DNA of 64,000 nucleotides, taken from the NCBI GenBank assembly GCA_051294375.1, contig CM119264.1, positions 18,833,820 through 18,897,819 on the forward strand, given 5' to 3'. The position numbers and the translations under genes were made by a program. The notes beneath the pieces were generated by a model. It did not search any database and had not been told where the DNA came from. It worked only from the letters and a program-made list of their open reading frames with translations. Every line of letters begins with the position of its first letter. The stretch's first letter is position 1. This DNA comes from Paraspadella gotoi. Lineage: Eukaryota > Chaetognatha. This document shows positions 11,449-22,721 of this stretch, in pieces.

Positions 11449-11499
11449 GACATAATTAGCCAGACATGTTTCGGCTCATTCAGTTAGAGCCTTCATCAG
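11449..11499 (-). ncRNA. Hammerhead-ribozyme-like core, left arm
   Basis: Read on the minus strand, CTGATGA (11493-11499) is followed by one extra A, a 5-bp stem GGCTC/GAGCC and GAAAC (11468-11472). A 4-bp ACAT/ATGT stem III then ends at a GTC cleavage-type triplet. These are the conserved parts of a hammerhead in the right order. The extra A before stem II is non-canonical, and I found no convincing stem I, so activity is doubtful. Such cores are known in Penelope-like and other retroelements. Confidence 0.35.
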
Positions 11500-11539
11500 T
11501 ACTTTGACAATCAATATTGAAGTCTCTGTTGAAGTTAGT

Positions 11540-11583
<44 letters not shown>

Positions 11584-12558
11584 TGAGGGAGAGTTTCCAA
11601 CAAAGAATAAGGGACAGTGGTCAGATGTGAGGACAGCTGAAGGTGAGGAGAGGGAAGAAGTAAGTTTGTGAAAAATTAAAAGAGAGTGGGAGAGAGAGAG
11701 AGAGAGTGTGAGAGCAAAAAATTAAACAATACATTTAGCAATGTACAATAAGGCGTAGTGAAAGTTACATATGAAAATTCTAAAATGTTCACATTTATGA
11801 ACAATGCATTTACCATCAGTGAACATTAATTTGTAAAAAAAAAATAATTTTAATGCTTTTTTTAATTTTCGCAGTAGCTATATTATTATATATAGTACTA
11901 TCCTATAAAAATCGAAAAATTTCAAAATAGGCTTTTCTTAATTTGATTACAGATTTGAATTCCTCGTCAAAAGTTTATAAAAGAACAATAAATCCGTTCA
12001 TAAAATATTAAAATAAAAAATAGTGAAACAAGTAATTTGCAAATTTTCATATAAATTATTTTTTTTAAAATTGTTTCATTAAGTGGGTTAAAAATTAAAA
12101 AAATATTTTAATTATTTAAAAAAAAGTTAATTTTTCAGCTTAAAATATAGCTTTTTCTAATTTGACGCCACTTAATGAAGGAATTTTTAAAAAAGATTAT
12201 ATTCTTTTTATCAACTTTTTATGACGAATCCAAATCTGCAAAAAATCTTAGAAAAACTTTTTTGAAATTTTAACATTTATTGGTTTAGTTACTAATATAA
12301 ATATGGCCTACTGTGTAAATTGGTAAAATATTAATATAATTTTTTTTATTATATAAATGTTCATTAGTATAATGTTGTTCATTCCTCACTTTTAGAATTT
12401 TAATTAAAGTTAAATTTAGAAATTTACTAACGCCTTAATGTACAAACAGAGATAAAGTGCAATAAATTAATTAAACTTAAAAACAAACTTACTTCTTCCT
12501 CTCCTCACTTCAGCTGTCCTCACATCTGACCACTGTTGGAAAGTCTTCCTCAATTTCC

Positions 12559-12589
<31 letters not shown>

Positions 12590-12642
12590 CTCTCTCTCAA
12601 AACTAACTTTCAACAGAGACTTCAATATTGATTGTCAAAGCA

Positions 12643-12692
12643 CTGATGAAGTCTCTAACTGAATGAGCCGAACATGTCTGGCTAATTATGTC
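12643..12692 (+). ncRNA. Degenerate hammerhead-like core, right arm
   Basis: This is the inverted partner of the core in the left arm. CTGATGA (12643-12649) and the ATGTC end are kept. Stem II has one mismatch and the GAAAC box has lost one A, so this copy is probably inactive. Confidence 0.3.
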
Positions 12693-12722
12693 AAAAAAAA
12701 CAAAAAGCTGTTTTTCTCCTAA

Positions 12723-15351
12723 GAATTAACCAAAAAAATTCGGTGAGGTCTTCTTGCCTCCATACAGTGTAAGTCAAAGTTGATTATCGAAAGTTGTATA
12801 TCGTATAACGCAATGAGGAAAATTGTACAATTGTAATAGATAATAAGCAATGCTAGATAAGTACTATTTTAATAAGCTACGTCCGCTGAGAATATACGTA
12901 CCAGTAATGCACAAAATGAAAAAATCAGAATTTATTCTAAAGAAAAAGAGCGAACACAAAAAAGGTTGTTGAAAACTTTATTCAGCACTCTCTCTCTCTC
13001 TGCGAGGCCTTCAACGTTAACCCCCGCCCCCATCCAGGGTCGAAGTCTTTAGCTCCCGCCCCACGAAGGGAGGAGGACGGAGCAGTATAGTCGTTGCAAA
13101 TGCAGACAATGTTACTTTCTATTAATTACGTAAATAATAACTACTAAGTACTAAGTACTAAGTACGAAGTATAAAAGTCAAACCGCAAAGGTTTTCGATG
13201 ACGTGGTCGAATTTACTTAGACAATCTGACAATAGTGAGATGGATAGATACGTTATATGTAAAATTGTACATGGACCATTGTAGGTAGTAGGTATCCTTT
13301 GCAAAAAGGACGTATAAAGTAACAAAGTTAAAAATGACAAAATGACAGTACCGAAAAAATAAAAATTTTCAACCTACTACAACATTAGTATTCGGATTAA
13401 AGCATTACATTGCCAACTCTTGATTTTCAAGTAATTCCAAATGGGGTTCGACATTGTAAGAAAACACTGAGCCAGAGCTAGCGCTAACATGAGGTAGACT
13501 GTGATATCAATGTTGTCTTCTCTCAGAATTGAGTCTACAGAGAGAGAGAGAGAGAGAGAGAGAGATATTTCGTAAGAGCAATTTATGAGCAAATTATGAT
13601 AACTGCTTGATGACGGCCGTTTTCACAACTAATGGCAAACAACAACATTTCCGAAGGTCATGAGATGCAGATGGAACAGCTATCAACGATCTTGGAAAAG
13701 GTGACTGATAGTGATAAGGGTATTTCTGACTTCTGAATATTAAATACTATGTAATCGTTTTGACAAAGGACTAAAAAAATTGGCGCCGACTTTGTGTATC
13801 ATATATACATATTTTGCCAACACCTCTACTAATTTCGAGATTTCAAAAATTACAATCTAATAAATTAAACATTTCTTGTTTATAATTTGATAAAGACTTT
13901 GCTTATAAATTTTATTTTTGTTACGATATCAATTTTGGCAGCTTTAAACCACCTTGGCATATGACTCGAACATCTAACAACTAACAAACATCGCGTTTAA
14001 TGTGAATCAGTTTCTTTTTTTTTCAGCTTTTTATAACAAAATAAGTTTAAAGTTAACTATTAACAATTAACATCAAAAGGCTACAAAGGCAAACAAACTT
14101 ATTCAAATTAAATTTAAACAATATTGTTTTCTAAGCTGGATTTCATCCGCTTCCAACTTTAAAAGCTTGCAAAGGGATAAAGTATAACAAAATTCTGGAG
14201 TCATATTGGGAAAGGCCGACAAAACTACGATGAAGCCGATTCCTTTGCCGACACATGTGAAGCAAGAAAATTCGATCTGACGCTACATATCAAGTGAACG
14301 AAAACCAAAATTTTAATACTATCAGTCTTTAAAACAAGGAACGGTTATTCCACTTTGTTGCGCCGCCTTACTTTTCTTTTTAATTATCATGTAATTTATT
14401 CTTTATAGTTTTTAAGATTTCTTTAAAAACAAAAGGCGGCGCCAATAGTCGCTGAGATTTGATTTTTAACAAATGAGCAACAATCTATAGGCAAGTTATA
14501 AGCATTTTTAACGTAAGTGAAACAGACTAATGGATAAACCTACCGAGGGACCGACTGACCAAAAAGCGACTTATAGAGTTGCTCCGCGAATACTCGCGGC
14601 GCAACTAAAAATAGAATTCCGATTATTCTAAGAAATTCAAAGAATATTTTAACTCTTATCCGATTTGTAATTAGTTAATAAATCCTTTTTTATTTTTATA
14701 ATACTTTTACAAATTTTTGTCAATGATTACCTTTAAAATTGTTAAAAAGTCGTTCGTTCCGTGGAATTTTCGGTATGAGTTTAAATCCTTTTTTGAAAGG
14801 TTTTTTTTAATTTGACGATAGCAATAATTGAAAAGGGCGCGCTGGATTTGAAACTTGTCTTTCGATGGGTTTCGTCTTCTATGATGCAAACAAGATTTCG
14901 CGTCTATGGTGCGTGAGACGCGTCTGATCCGAGACATGGAGGAGGAGGAAGAGGAAGAGGAGAAGGATGAGGAGGGAGAAAAGCAAAATAAAATATGATT
15001 GCGGAGGAAACGAGAAGGGGAATGTAGGGAGAAAAACGTAACATTAAATTATGAACAATGGGAGTTATATTTTTATATAAATTTTTTCCCAGCTTAGTAT
15101 ATTATTTGCGTCATCATAACTCGTGTTATATGCCTCAAACTTTTGATAACCTAATTCTAATATGAGACCCGAGTTGGAAAACCCTACAACAAAATCTAAA
15201 CGGGTATATAAAAATTCCTTTTTATTACAATATCAACATTAAATAATTTATAACAAAACAAGTAATCAAAAAAAAATTGGCAAAGAAAAATATTTTGATA
15301 AAGCAATACGTAAAAATAAAAGTCGATATATACGTAAAACGATTTTAAAAA
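12723..15351. other. Gene-poor AT-rich region
   Basis: No gene recognised. It includes a TACTAAG heptamer repeat (about 13142-13170), a short GA array (13541-13565), and GGCGCC-containing inverted motifs at 13780-13794, 14358-14370 and 14433-14445 that may be the ends of a small MITE. An open frame at 14707-14937 (-) resembles no known family. Confidence 0.5.
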
Positions 15352-16077
15352 TCAGCAAGATTGGCAAAGGTACGGCTTCTTTTCGTCGCAGTCTTGGTCG
15401 CTCCAGCGACCATCTCCATCTGCTGCGACGTCCATCGCGGCGCAGTTCCTCTCCTCGCCCCCCACCGGTCCCGACTCCTTCCAGTAGGCGAAGACGACCA
15501 TCTTGCCGTCGACCCATCCCCAGACGTCCTCGTTGGCGTTGTCGCTGGCGCCGATCCAGAAACTCGCCGTCGAGTTAACACCGAACTCTGCGAAGGCGCG
15601 AGACGCCGCCCGCGCCGTCGCTAACACCGCCAAGTGCGCGCCGCGTTTGGCACAGTCGTTCCTGGCGTCGATCCACCGGAGCGCTGGCGTCGTCAATGTA
15701 TAGGTACAATTGGCGTCCGACCACGACGACGGATGAACGGGCTGGGCGGACTTGGTCATCGCCGCCGCCACAGGAGGAGGGCTTTCTTCCATGAGAGCGG
15801 CGTAGCGGACTAAGCGATCGCCCCAGCGCAATCGTCCGACGTATTCGTCAAAGCCTGTCGTGACGAAGTACGAGCCGTCGTGGCCGCCCAACGGTCCGCG
15901 ATAGACGTAAGGGTCATAGACGTGATGGTAGCCGCGATGGTAGTTAAAATAGGGTTCGTAGAAGCCAGAGTAATGAGTGTGATGATACCGGTTGTTGCTG
16001 TTGACAGTGCTGCAGCATTGTGCGAAGGAGAAAAGGGTGAGGGCGACGATAAATCTGAGCAGCGAAGTTTCGGCCAT
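15352..16077 (-). CDS. Secreted C-type lectin-like domain protein
   Basis: The 241-residue protein comes from a single uninterrupted exon. Residues 1-20 form a signal peptide (hydrophobic FIVALTLFSFAQ), so it should be secreted. Residues 31-60 are strikingly rich in Tyr and His (15 of 30). A C-type lectin-like domain spans about 124-241, with WIGASD (174-179), WGWVDG (186-191), NC (211-212), WSDQDC (225-230) and YLCQSC at the end. Cysteines at 124, 142, 212, 230, 238 and 241 fit the usual disulfide frame. The EPN or QPD calcium/sugar-binding triplet is absent; the position reads ESGPVGGEERNC, so canonical Ca-dependent mannose or galactose binding is not expected. The ATG at 16075-16077 is the first in frame before the signal peptide. 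Secreted lectins often serve in immunity or extracellular matrix; the role here is inferred only. Confidence 0.88.
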   Translation of the reverse strand: MAETSLLRFIVALTLFSFAQCCSTVNSNNRYHHTHYSGFYEPYFNYHRGYHHVYDPYVYRGPLGGHDGSYFVTTGFDEYVGRLRWGDRLVRYAALMEESPPPVAAAMTKSAQPVHPSSWSDANCTYTLTTPALRWIDARNDCAKRGAHLAVLATARAASRAFAEFGVNSTASFWIGASDNANEDVWGWVDGKMVVFAYWKESGPVGGEERNCAAMDVAADGDGRWSDQDCDEKKPYLCQSC

Positions 16078-16465
16078 TTTGATTTAACGCTGGAGCAAAT
16101 AAAAGAAAAGTGAAAGGAAAAATGAAAAGCGGCAAAATCCTTTAAGATGTTTTTTACAAATAAACAAACGAGCAAAAATCTTAAAAGTATAGTGATCTCG
16201 CCAGACGTTACTATCAAAAAAAATTAAAGAAAAAAAAAAGATTGATGTAATAATAATTAATAAATTGATACAATAATGATTGATTAATGTAATAGTAAAT
16301 GATTGATTTATATAATAATAGATTGATGCGATAATAACCAAATATTGATGCGATGATAAAAAAAACCGCTGGACAACCGCTGCAGACCTGAACTCGTTTT
16401 TAAACGAATCAGAAAAAGCAGCGACGGCAAAAAAGAACGACATATTTAAACAAGTATGAGAAAAA

Positions 16466-17180
16466 AATGCCGGATCTGTCTAATATATATTAGAAAAACC
16501 ATAATGATAATATTTATTCGTGATTTTTAATTTGATTTGATGATCCTTAATTTTATTAATTTTTTTATTTTTAATGCTATTAATGCAATTAATCTTGCTC
16601 AATACTCATTTATCGTTTGAATGTCAAATTGTTTTTTTATCGTTTGATTGTTTTATCTTTTTATTAAAAAAAATCATTAGTGGTAAGCAGCTGATCCGAT
16701 AATTAATATTAATTTTATTTCCGTATCAAAATCGTTCATTTTGTTGCGCTTTTCAATCAAAACAATCTCGATCATAAAATTAATTATAAATAATTACTTA
16801 TTTATTAACAATTAATTAAGGCAGCTTGAATTTACATTTAATATAAAAATAAAAAAAGCATAATCAAATAGTAAAATAAATTTTTTTTTCCCCCATTTTA
16901 ATGTATTTCCACTTGGACGATTCCATCAAAACTTTATATTCTGCTCAATCACACACTTTCCAACCCACATACAAAATTTGAAATCAATCATCACTTTCAC
17001 TCATGAGTAATTAACATTCAAATAATAATATAGATTATTTTTTTTATTTTAACTCAATTCCATTTGGACGATTCCATCTTTTCTACCCATACCAAAATTT
17101 CATTCCAATCCATCTATCAAATCACGAATAATTGATGTTTTTTGTTAAAGTAGGACGGATGGATGGACAGACGAAGGATG
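16466..17180 (-). repeat. AT-rich interspersed repeat, inverted copy
   Basis: Read on the minus strand, this matches the repeat at 21102-21827. Shared words include AATTACTCGTGATTGGATTG-like sequence, GTATGGGTA..GAAAGTGTGTGATT and the GCAGATCCGAC end. A roughly 100-bp unit ending in GATGGAATCGTCCAAGTGG is present twice. It is diverged, so it is an older copy. Confidence 0.6.
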
Positions 17181-17829
17181 GACTTGTGCATAATTTATCA
17201 TAATAATTCGTGAATTAAGGCTAAGGGTAAATTAAAGTTAAGGATAAAATATGATAAAAAAATAAGCTAAAATTAACTTAAATATAATAATTTAAATAAA
17301 ATTTTAAAAAACCTTAAAAGCATAAGGATCTTCGCAATCGCATAAGAAAAATCTGGATTGACGACAAATTTTGATTCTAAAAAAATCAAATTTGAAAAAA
17401 GAAAATTAATTTATAAACAGAAAAAAAAAGAATAATAAATATAAAACAGTAAAATAACTTAATTTCGAGTTTAATTTATAGCAAGTGCTAAGTCTGGAGA
17501 GACATTATTGAAGGTACTTTTGTTTTACTTTTAGCCGGCATAAGCAAGCAGTTTGATCGAATGCGACCTTTAAAACTGTCAACATTCCCAGACAAAAGAC
17601 AAAGTGAAACTTGAATCAGAGTGACGAAGTGAAGTAAATTGAAGTAAAATGAAGTAAATCAAAAGGCAGCAGCAGAAGAAAAGAGAGAAAAAGAATAAGC
17701 CCCTGCAGAGCCAGCTGCAGACACAGAAAGCAGCAGGCAGCGAGGAAAAAAAGAGAAAAAGAAAGAGAGAAGTAAGCATACCTATAACTCCAACCGACAT
17801 TGTCAAGAGTTATGATACTCCATTTTTAA

Positions 17830-18960
17830 TATATATTCTCCGCACAACTAAACTACCAGCATATGATGTGGCCAACAGGAAAAGGATGAGGATGCCATAC
17901 ATATATAAATCAAAAATAACGAAGATGAGAGCAGAAGAGTCTCCAAACAAAAATCATATAGGAGAAATGTCCTACAAAGGTGCTTGTCGTGGTGTAATAT
18001 AAACGGGTAAACCCTCCACGAGGAACCTATACACTTTATATCCTCACATTCACTCTGAAACTAAATTCTCACTCATCCCGAATGAAATCTTTCCTCGCTA
18101 TAAGAATCTTCATCTCAGGCTATTTTTCTCTCACACATCTGAATGCTCTCAACCTCATATAAATATCACATGCTCTCTGATCTGTACAGATCTCTTTGAT
18201 ACTCTCGACTCAGAACTCCTTTTGATTATATGAGAGTGTTTGGTGCTCTGGCACCTGTCTTCATCCTGGATCTATAGAGATCTACAGCACTCAGTATAAA
18301 TTGTATCATTTTATGCGTTTCAATATTATATATCTGTTATTATGTATATAACATACTTATAAACTCGTTAATCAAAAATAGCGTAGTGTATAATAAATAT
18401 AGTGCACTCGAGTAGAAGTATTTCTTATCTATCTAATTACTAGTCGTAACATATATCAATTCGTATCATTAATATTATGTTCTCGTGGATCTCTATTCTC
18501 TACTTGCTTCTCGCGCTCCAATACCGAGCCTCCCCGCCTCTCTCAATTATCTGCTTGTCTCAGGTTCTAATATATCACTATAAATCACTTGTCAGAACAT
18601 CATATATATAACATAATTCGCTCTAATATAAACATGTACTCCGTCCCCCTAGAACAAAAAACATCTATCTCATATTCTCTCTTTGCTACGACATCACTCT
18701 TCCGTATATATCCATTCACTCAACTCGCATAGTTATGTGTTTGATTGTATATTGTAAACCATTGCTTCATCACGGATACCATAATTATACAAAACTTTTT
18801 ATGTTGCCGCACGCAAAGTACTCGTGGTAAGCATACTCTTATAAGTCACTTACGGATTTATTTAGGATCTGTTCGGTCCTATCGTTATATCTTCGTCCTG
18901 GTCTGTCCCCACTTACGATAAAAATGCATATAATTTACCTAATTTGCCTTAAGTTTGCCT
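17830..18960. other. Segment of atypical base texture
   Basis: This kilobase almost lacks the long A and T runs seen on both sides, is rich in short ATAT and CTC words, and carries no open frame or recognised repeat. It may be a different class of repeat or low-accuracy long-read gap filling. I see no feature in it. Confidence 0.35.
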
Positions 18961-19834
18961 AATGCCTCATAGTTAGTTACTCATTTGTTAAGGAAAAAAA
19001 AACTTCAAATCTAAGGAACTGCTAGCGCCCCCTTTAGGATTCGAAAAAAACTATAAGGAATAAAAACGGTAATTCCGATTTAGTGCTGTTCATTAAATAC
19101 ACAGGAAGTTATTGTAGTCATGTAAGTCATGTCATGTTCGCGTCATATCATGTGTACTGTCACGTCAATGGTCATTGTCACGAGAAATTTACGTGATAAG
19201 GCAGTCACTGCGCGCAACATATTTGAATTACCGTTATTTTCTCTCACTTACTTTTTCACTTTTTACCGCATTATTTAACTTAGCCATATGTTTTAGACTG
19301 TTTCGCGATTTTCTCCATTTGAAGCAGTTTTTAACTTTTTTATATCCTCTTTTTAAAATTAATATTACTTGTTTTTACTTTTTTTCATATTTATCTCATA
19401 TATTAACCTTCGCCCGTATTATTTTAACAATGAAATACAACAACGGTCTGAATATTTTTTTCCTCATACTCATTCGATAGTCAGACGAATACGAATCTTG
19501 TGGTCGGGCATTAATATTGTTTCTGATAATATTCCCATGGTGCACCATCATCATTTTCCATACCTATTGCCCTGTTTCACGATGATCCCGCCTAGAGACG
19601 AAGTCAACAATGTCAAAATGGTCAATACTCTTGGCTCGTTTCGCATCTCCTTCGAAATTGGCGCGAACCGGAAAACCCTCGATTGCGCCTCGCGTGGACC
19701 TGAACAATTTAAATTTTTACTTGTGTCTTTCCTCACGCCATATACATACTTCGTCACCCCTGTTGACTCTCTGCGTTCGCTTCTCGATCCCTCTCGGTGG
19801 CTACACCTCGTAAGTCTGATCGAACTTTATCTCG

Positions 19835-19973
19835 CATGCTCTCTCTCTGGCTCTCTCTCTTCCGTGTAATTTCTCTCGTCTCTTTCTCTCCTCCCTCTCT
19901 GGCTCTCTCTCTCTTTATCTCTCTCGTTCTTGCTGCGTCTTTATTTCTCTCTCTCTCTCTCTCTTCATATTTT

Positions 19974-20015
<42 letters not shown>

Positions 20016-20016
20016 T

Positions 20017-20069
<53 letters not shown>

Positions 20070-20480
20070 CTCTCTCCTCTTCTCTCTCTGTTTCTCTTCT
20101 ACTCTCTCTTCTTCTCTCTCTCTCTCTTTATTAATCTCCTCTCTCTCCTCTCTCTCTGACGTCTCTTCTCTCTCTCTCTCCTCTCGCTCTCTCCCTCTCT
20201 TCTCTCTCTCTCTCTCTTCTCTCTCCTCCTCATTAGCGTCTCTCTCACTCTCTCGCCTCTTGCCGCTCTCCTCATCTCTCTCCTCTCTCCTCCTCTCTCT
20301 GCTCTCTATCTCTCCTCTCCTCTCCCGCCCTACCCTCTCTACTCTCTCGTCTCTCATCTCCCTGCCCCTTCTCCTCACCTACCCTCCCTCTCCTTCTCTC
20401 TCACCTTCTCATCTCTCTCTCTCTACTCCCTCTCTTTACTCTCTTCTTTCAGTTCCTCATCTACGTCTCTCCCTCCCTCT
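19835..20480. repeat. Polypyrimidine (CT)-rich block, about 650 bp
   Basis: Nearly all bases on the plus strand are C or T, mostly CTCT arrays with TTC, CCT and TCG interruptions. Such tracts can form triplex DNA. All open frames through it encode Ser/Leu or, on the minus strand, Arg/Glu simple repeats. Confidence 0.95.
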
Positions 20481-21076
20481 CTCTCCTCTCGCATCTTCCT
20501 CCCGTTTCCCTTTTCCGAGTCGTCGTCGTCGCCCTCATCGTCGTTCAGCCTCGTCGTCGTCTCGCAGGAAAACGCGGCGCGAAAATTCGACGCCCTTCAC
20601 CTGGTGAATTGAGAGGAATGAACTCAAAGTCGCGCGATTTCGACGGATGACGTAACCGAACGACGAAGTCCCCAATCGATGTTTCGACGCGCGTTCGCCG
20701 CCATCATCTATGGCGAAACTGGGCAAAATTTGATCACGTGACGTTAATATCACGAATATTAATTGGATCATTTTCTTCCCATTTGTTCATTTTCGTTGGT
20801 CAAAATTTTGAAAAAGGGTGAATCAATCCAAACCTGCAAAAATTTTCTACTAACGGCGAACGACAAAAGTCGAAACGTCTAACGGCGAACGCCAACGACG
20901 AAACGAATATTCGTCTTCCGTTTCTTCGTCCCGTCGCCATTGACGAGAGAGGAGAGCAGAGAGAGAGAGGAGAGGGACGACTGGAGACGACGCGAGAGAG
21001 CAGATTCGAGAGGACGAGCTGAGAGCGAGAGAGATGAGAAGCGATGAGAGAGAGAGGAGATCGATGATCCGAGAAG

Positions 21077-21101
21077 NNNNNNNNNNNNNNNNNNNNNNNN
21101 N
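21077..21101. other. Assembly gap (25 N)
   Basis: A run of 25 N separates GA-rich sequence from the AT-rich repeat copy that follows. Confidence 0.99.
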
Positions 21102-21827
21102 AAAATACTTATTATATAATAAATTTAATATAAAATATTTTTAACAAATTTTATTAATAAAAAAGAATAAAAAATATTTTGCCCGAGTAGCTTATCTAAT
21201 CAATTCAGCGTTTTTAGTCGGATTTTTCTTATCAGCAGATCCCGACTCTATAATTCACTTTGTCGGTCCATCGGTCCCCCCCTCAATCTTGTCGAACAAT
21301 TATTTAAATCATGTCAGAACATCAAATTATGATCAATTTTGCTAATTGAAAATGAAGACAAAGTCTTGTTACAGCAACAATTTTATTTTAATGTACAGAT
21401 AAATTTTGCAAAAAAATGATATCCGTCCCGCCTTAGCAAAAAACTCCAATTACTCGTGATTGGATTGATTGATTGGAATAAAATTTTTGAGTATGGGTAA
21501 GAAAGTGTATGATTAAGCCGTGTAACTTAAATTTTTAATAAAATAATTAAAGTAAAAAAATTATACAAATTATAAAAATTATGCAGGTTAAAATAATGAT
21601 ACAAATTTAAAAATGATGCAAGTTAAAATATAATAGTTAAAAAATTATTTGTTTGTAATACTGGTTTGGAATAATAAGATCTGTTATGAACAGTTAGGAT
21701 CACAAATTAAAAAAATTATTATCATTTATCATCCGATAAGCTGATAACCGCTTAATTATCGTAGGCAGATCCGACATTGTTTGCTCAAACTTGTTAAAAT
21801 TATTGTTATCAGGTCTGAATTTTTGTT
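21102..21827 (+). repeat. AT-rich interspersed repeat, copy flanked by gaps
   Basis: This sequence is close to identical to 22109-22690, with small indels. It opens with AAAATACTTATTATATAATA and ends in GGTCTGAATTTTTGTT. Because both ends are N gaps, it may be an allelic or misplaced copy rather than a true tandem repeat. Confidence 0.8.
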
Positions 21828-21837
21828 NNNNNNNNNN
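21828..21837. other. Assembly gap (10 N)
   Basis: Ten N directly follow the repeat copy, which stops in the middle of a shared sequence. Confidence 0.99.
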
Positions 21838-22108
21838 CAGCACTGGGGAACAGAAAGAGAGAGCTACATATATTTAAAAAAGAAAAGAGAAGAAAACAAA
21901 AAAATAAAGAGAAAATGTTTGTTTTAATAAAACGTAAACAAAACATTTAATAACTGTCCTGACTAAATTTTAAGCACATCGATGATGAGAATCTGTATAT
22001 AAATTTTCAGCTTTATACATTCAAATTTAATCATAAAAAAGGCGATCTACAATTTGGAACGACGACGACGATAACGACGCCACTTATGAGCAAAACCACA
22101 GCGACGAT
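21838..22108. other. AT-rich spacer without features
   Basis: A short AT-rich stretch with a small ACGACGACG run near 22060. I see no gene. Confidence 0.5.
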
Positions 22109-22721
22109 AAAAAATACTTATTATATAATAAATTTAATATAAAATATTTTTAACAAATTTTATTAATAAAAAAGAATAAAAAATATTTTGCCCGAGTAGC
22201 TTATCTAATCAATTCAGCGTTTTTAATCAAATTTTCTTATTATGCCGACTCTATAATTCACTTTGTCGGTCCATCGGTCCCCCCCTCAATCTTGTCGGGC
22301 AATCATTTAAATCATGTCAGAACATCAAATTATAATAAATTTTGCAAAAAAATGATATCCGTCCCCCCTTAGCAAAAAACTCCAATTACTCGTGATTGGA
22401 TTGATTGATTGGAATAAAATTTTGAGTATGGGTAAGAAAGTGTGTGATTAAGCTGTGTAACTTGAATTTTTAATAAAATAATTAAAGTAAAAAAAATGAT
22501 ACAAATTACAAAAATTATGCAGGTTAAAATAATGATACGAATTTAAAAATGATGCAAGTTAAAATATAATAATTTAAAAATTTTTTGTTTGTAATACTGG
22601 TTTGGAATAGTAAGATCTGTTATGAACAGTTAGGCAGATCCGACATTGTTTGCTCAAACTTGATAAAATTATTGTTATCACGGTCTGAATTTTTGTTTAT
22701 AAAAACTTTTTTCGTGACAAA
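22109..22721 (+). repeat. AT-rich interspersed repeat, second copy
   Basis: This matches 21102-21827 but lacks some internal segments (for example the part after CATCAAATTAT, and a stretch before the GCAGATCCGAC end). It runs into the 788-N gap. Its last 38 bases reappear at 24599-24637, directly after another gap. Confidence 0.8.

Larger units (their letters stand above)
11426..12722. mobile_element. Foldback element with long inverted-repeat arms
   Basis: The left arm (from TTAGGAGAAA at 11426) and the right arm (ending TTTCTCCTAA at about 12722) are inverted copies. The outer 240 bases or so match closely, including the motif around ATTAGCCAGACATG and a GA array (11543-11580) mirrored by a CT array (12556-12598). 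Weaker inverted similarity continues inward (AAGGCGT near 11750 against its complement near 12430, and again near 11960/12230), so the whole 1.3 kb is an imperfect palindrome centred near 12,070. There is no transposase frame. Flanking duplications are unclear. It may be a non-autonomous foldback DNA transposon or a head-to-head pair of Penelope-like terminal fragments. Confidence 0.75.
16078..21076. other. Repeat-rich region without genes
   Basis: No supportable gene. It includes an AT-rich repeat copy (16466-17180), a segment of unusual texture (17830-18960), and a long polypyrimidine block (19835-20480). GTCGTC/GACGA-rich sequence at 20520-20940 and a GA-rich block (20940-21076) run into an N gap. 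Long frames at 19797-20607 are only translations of CT repeats. Confidence 0.55.

Noticed and set aside
19797-20607. Long open frames of 120-225 residues across the CT block on both strands
   Set aside because: They encode only Ser/Leu or Arg/Glu repeats and follow the microsatellite exactly. Open frames are automatic in such sequence.
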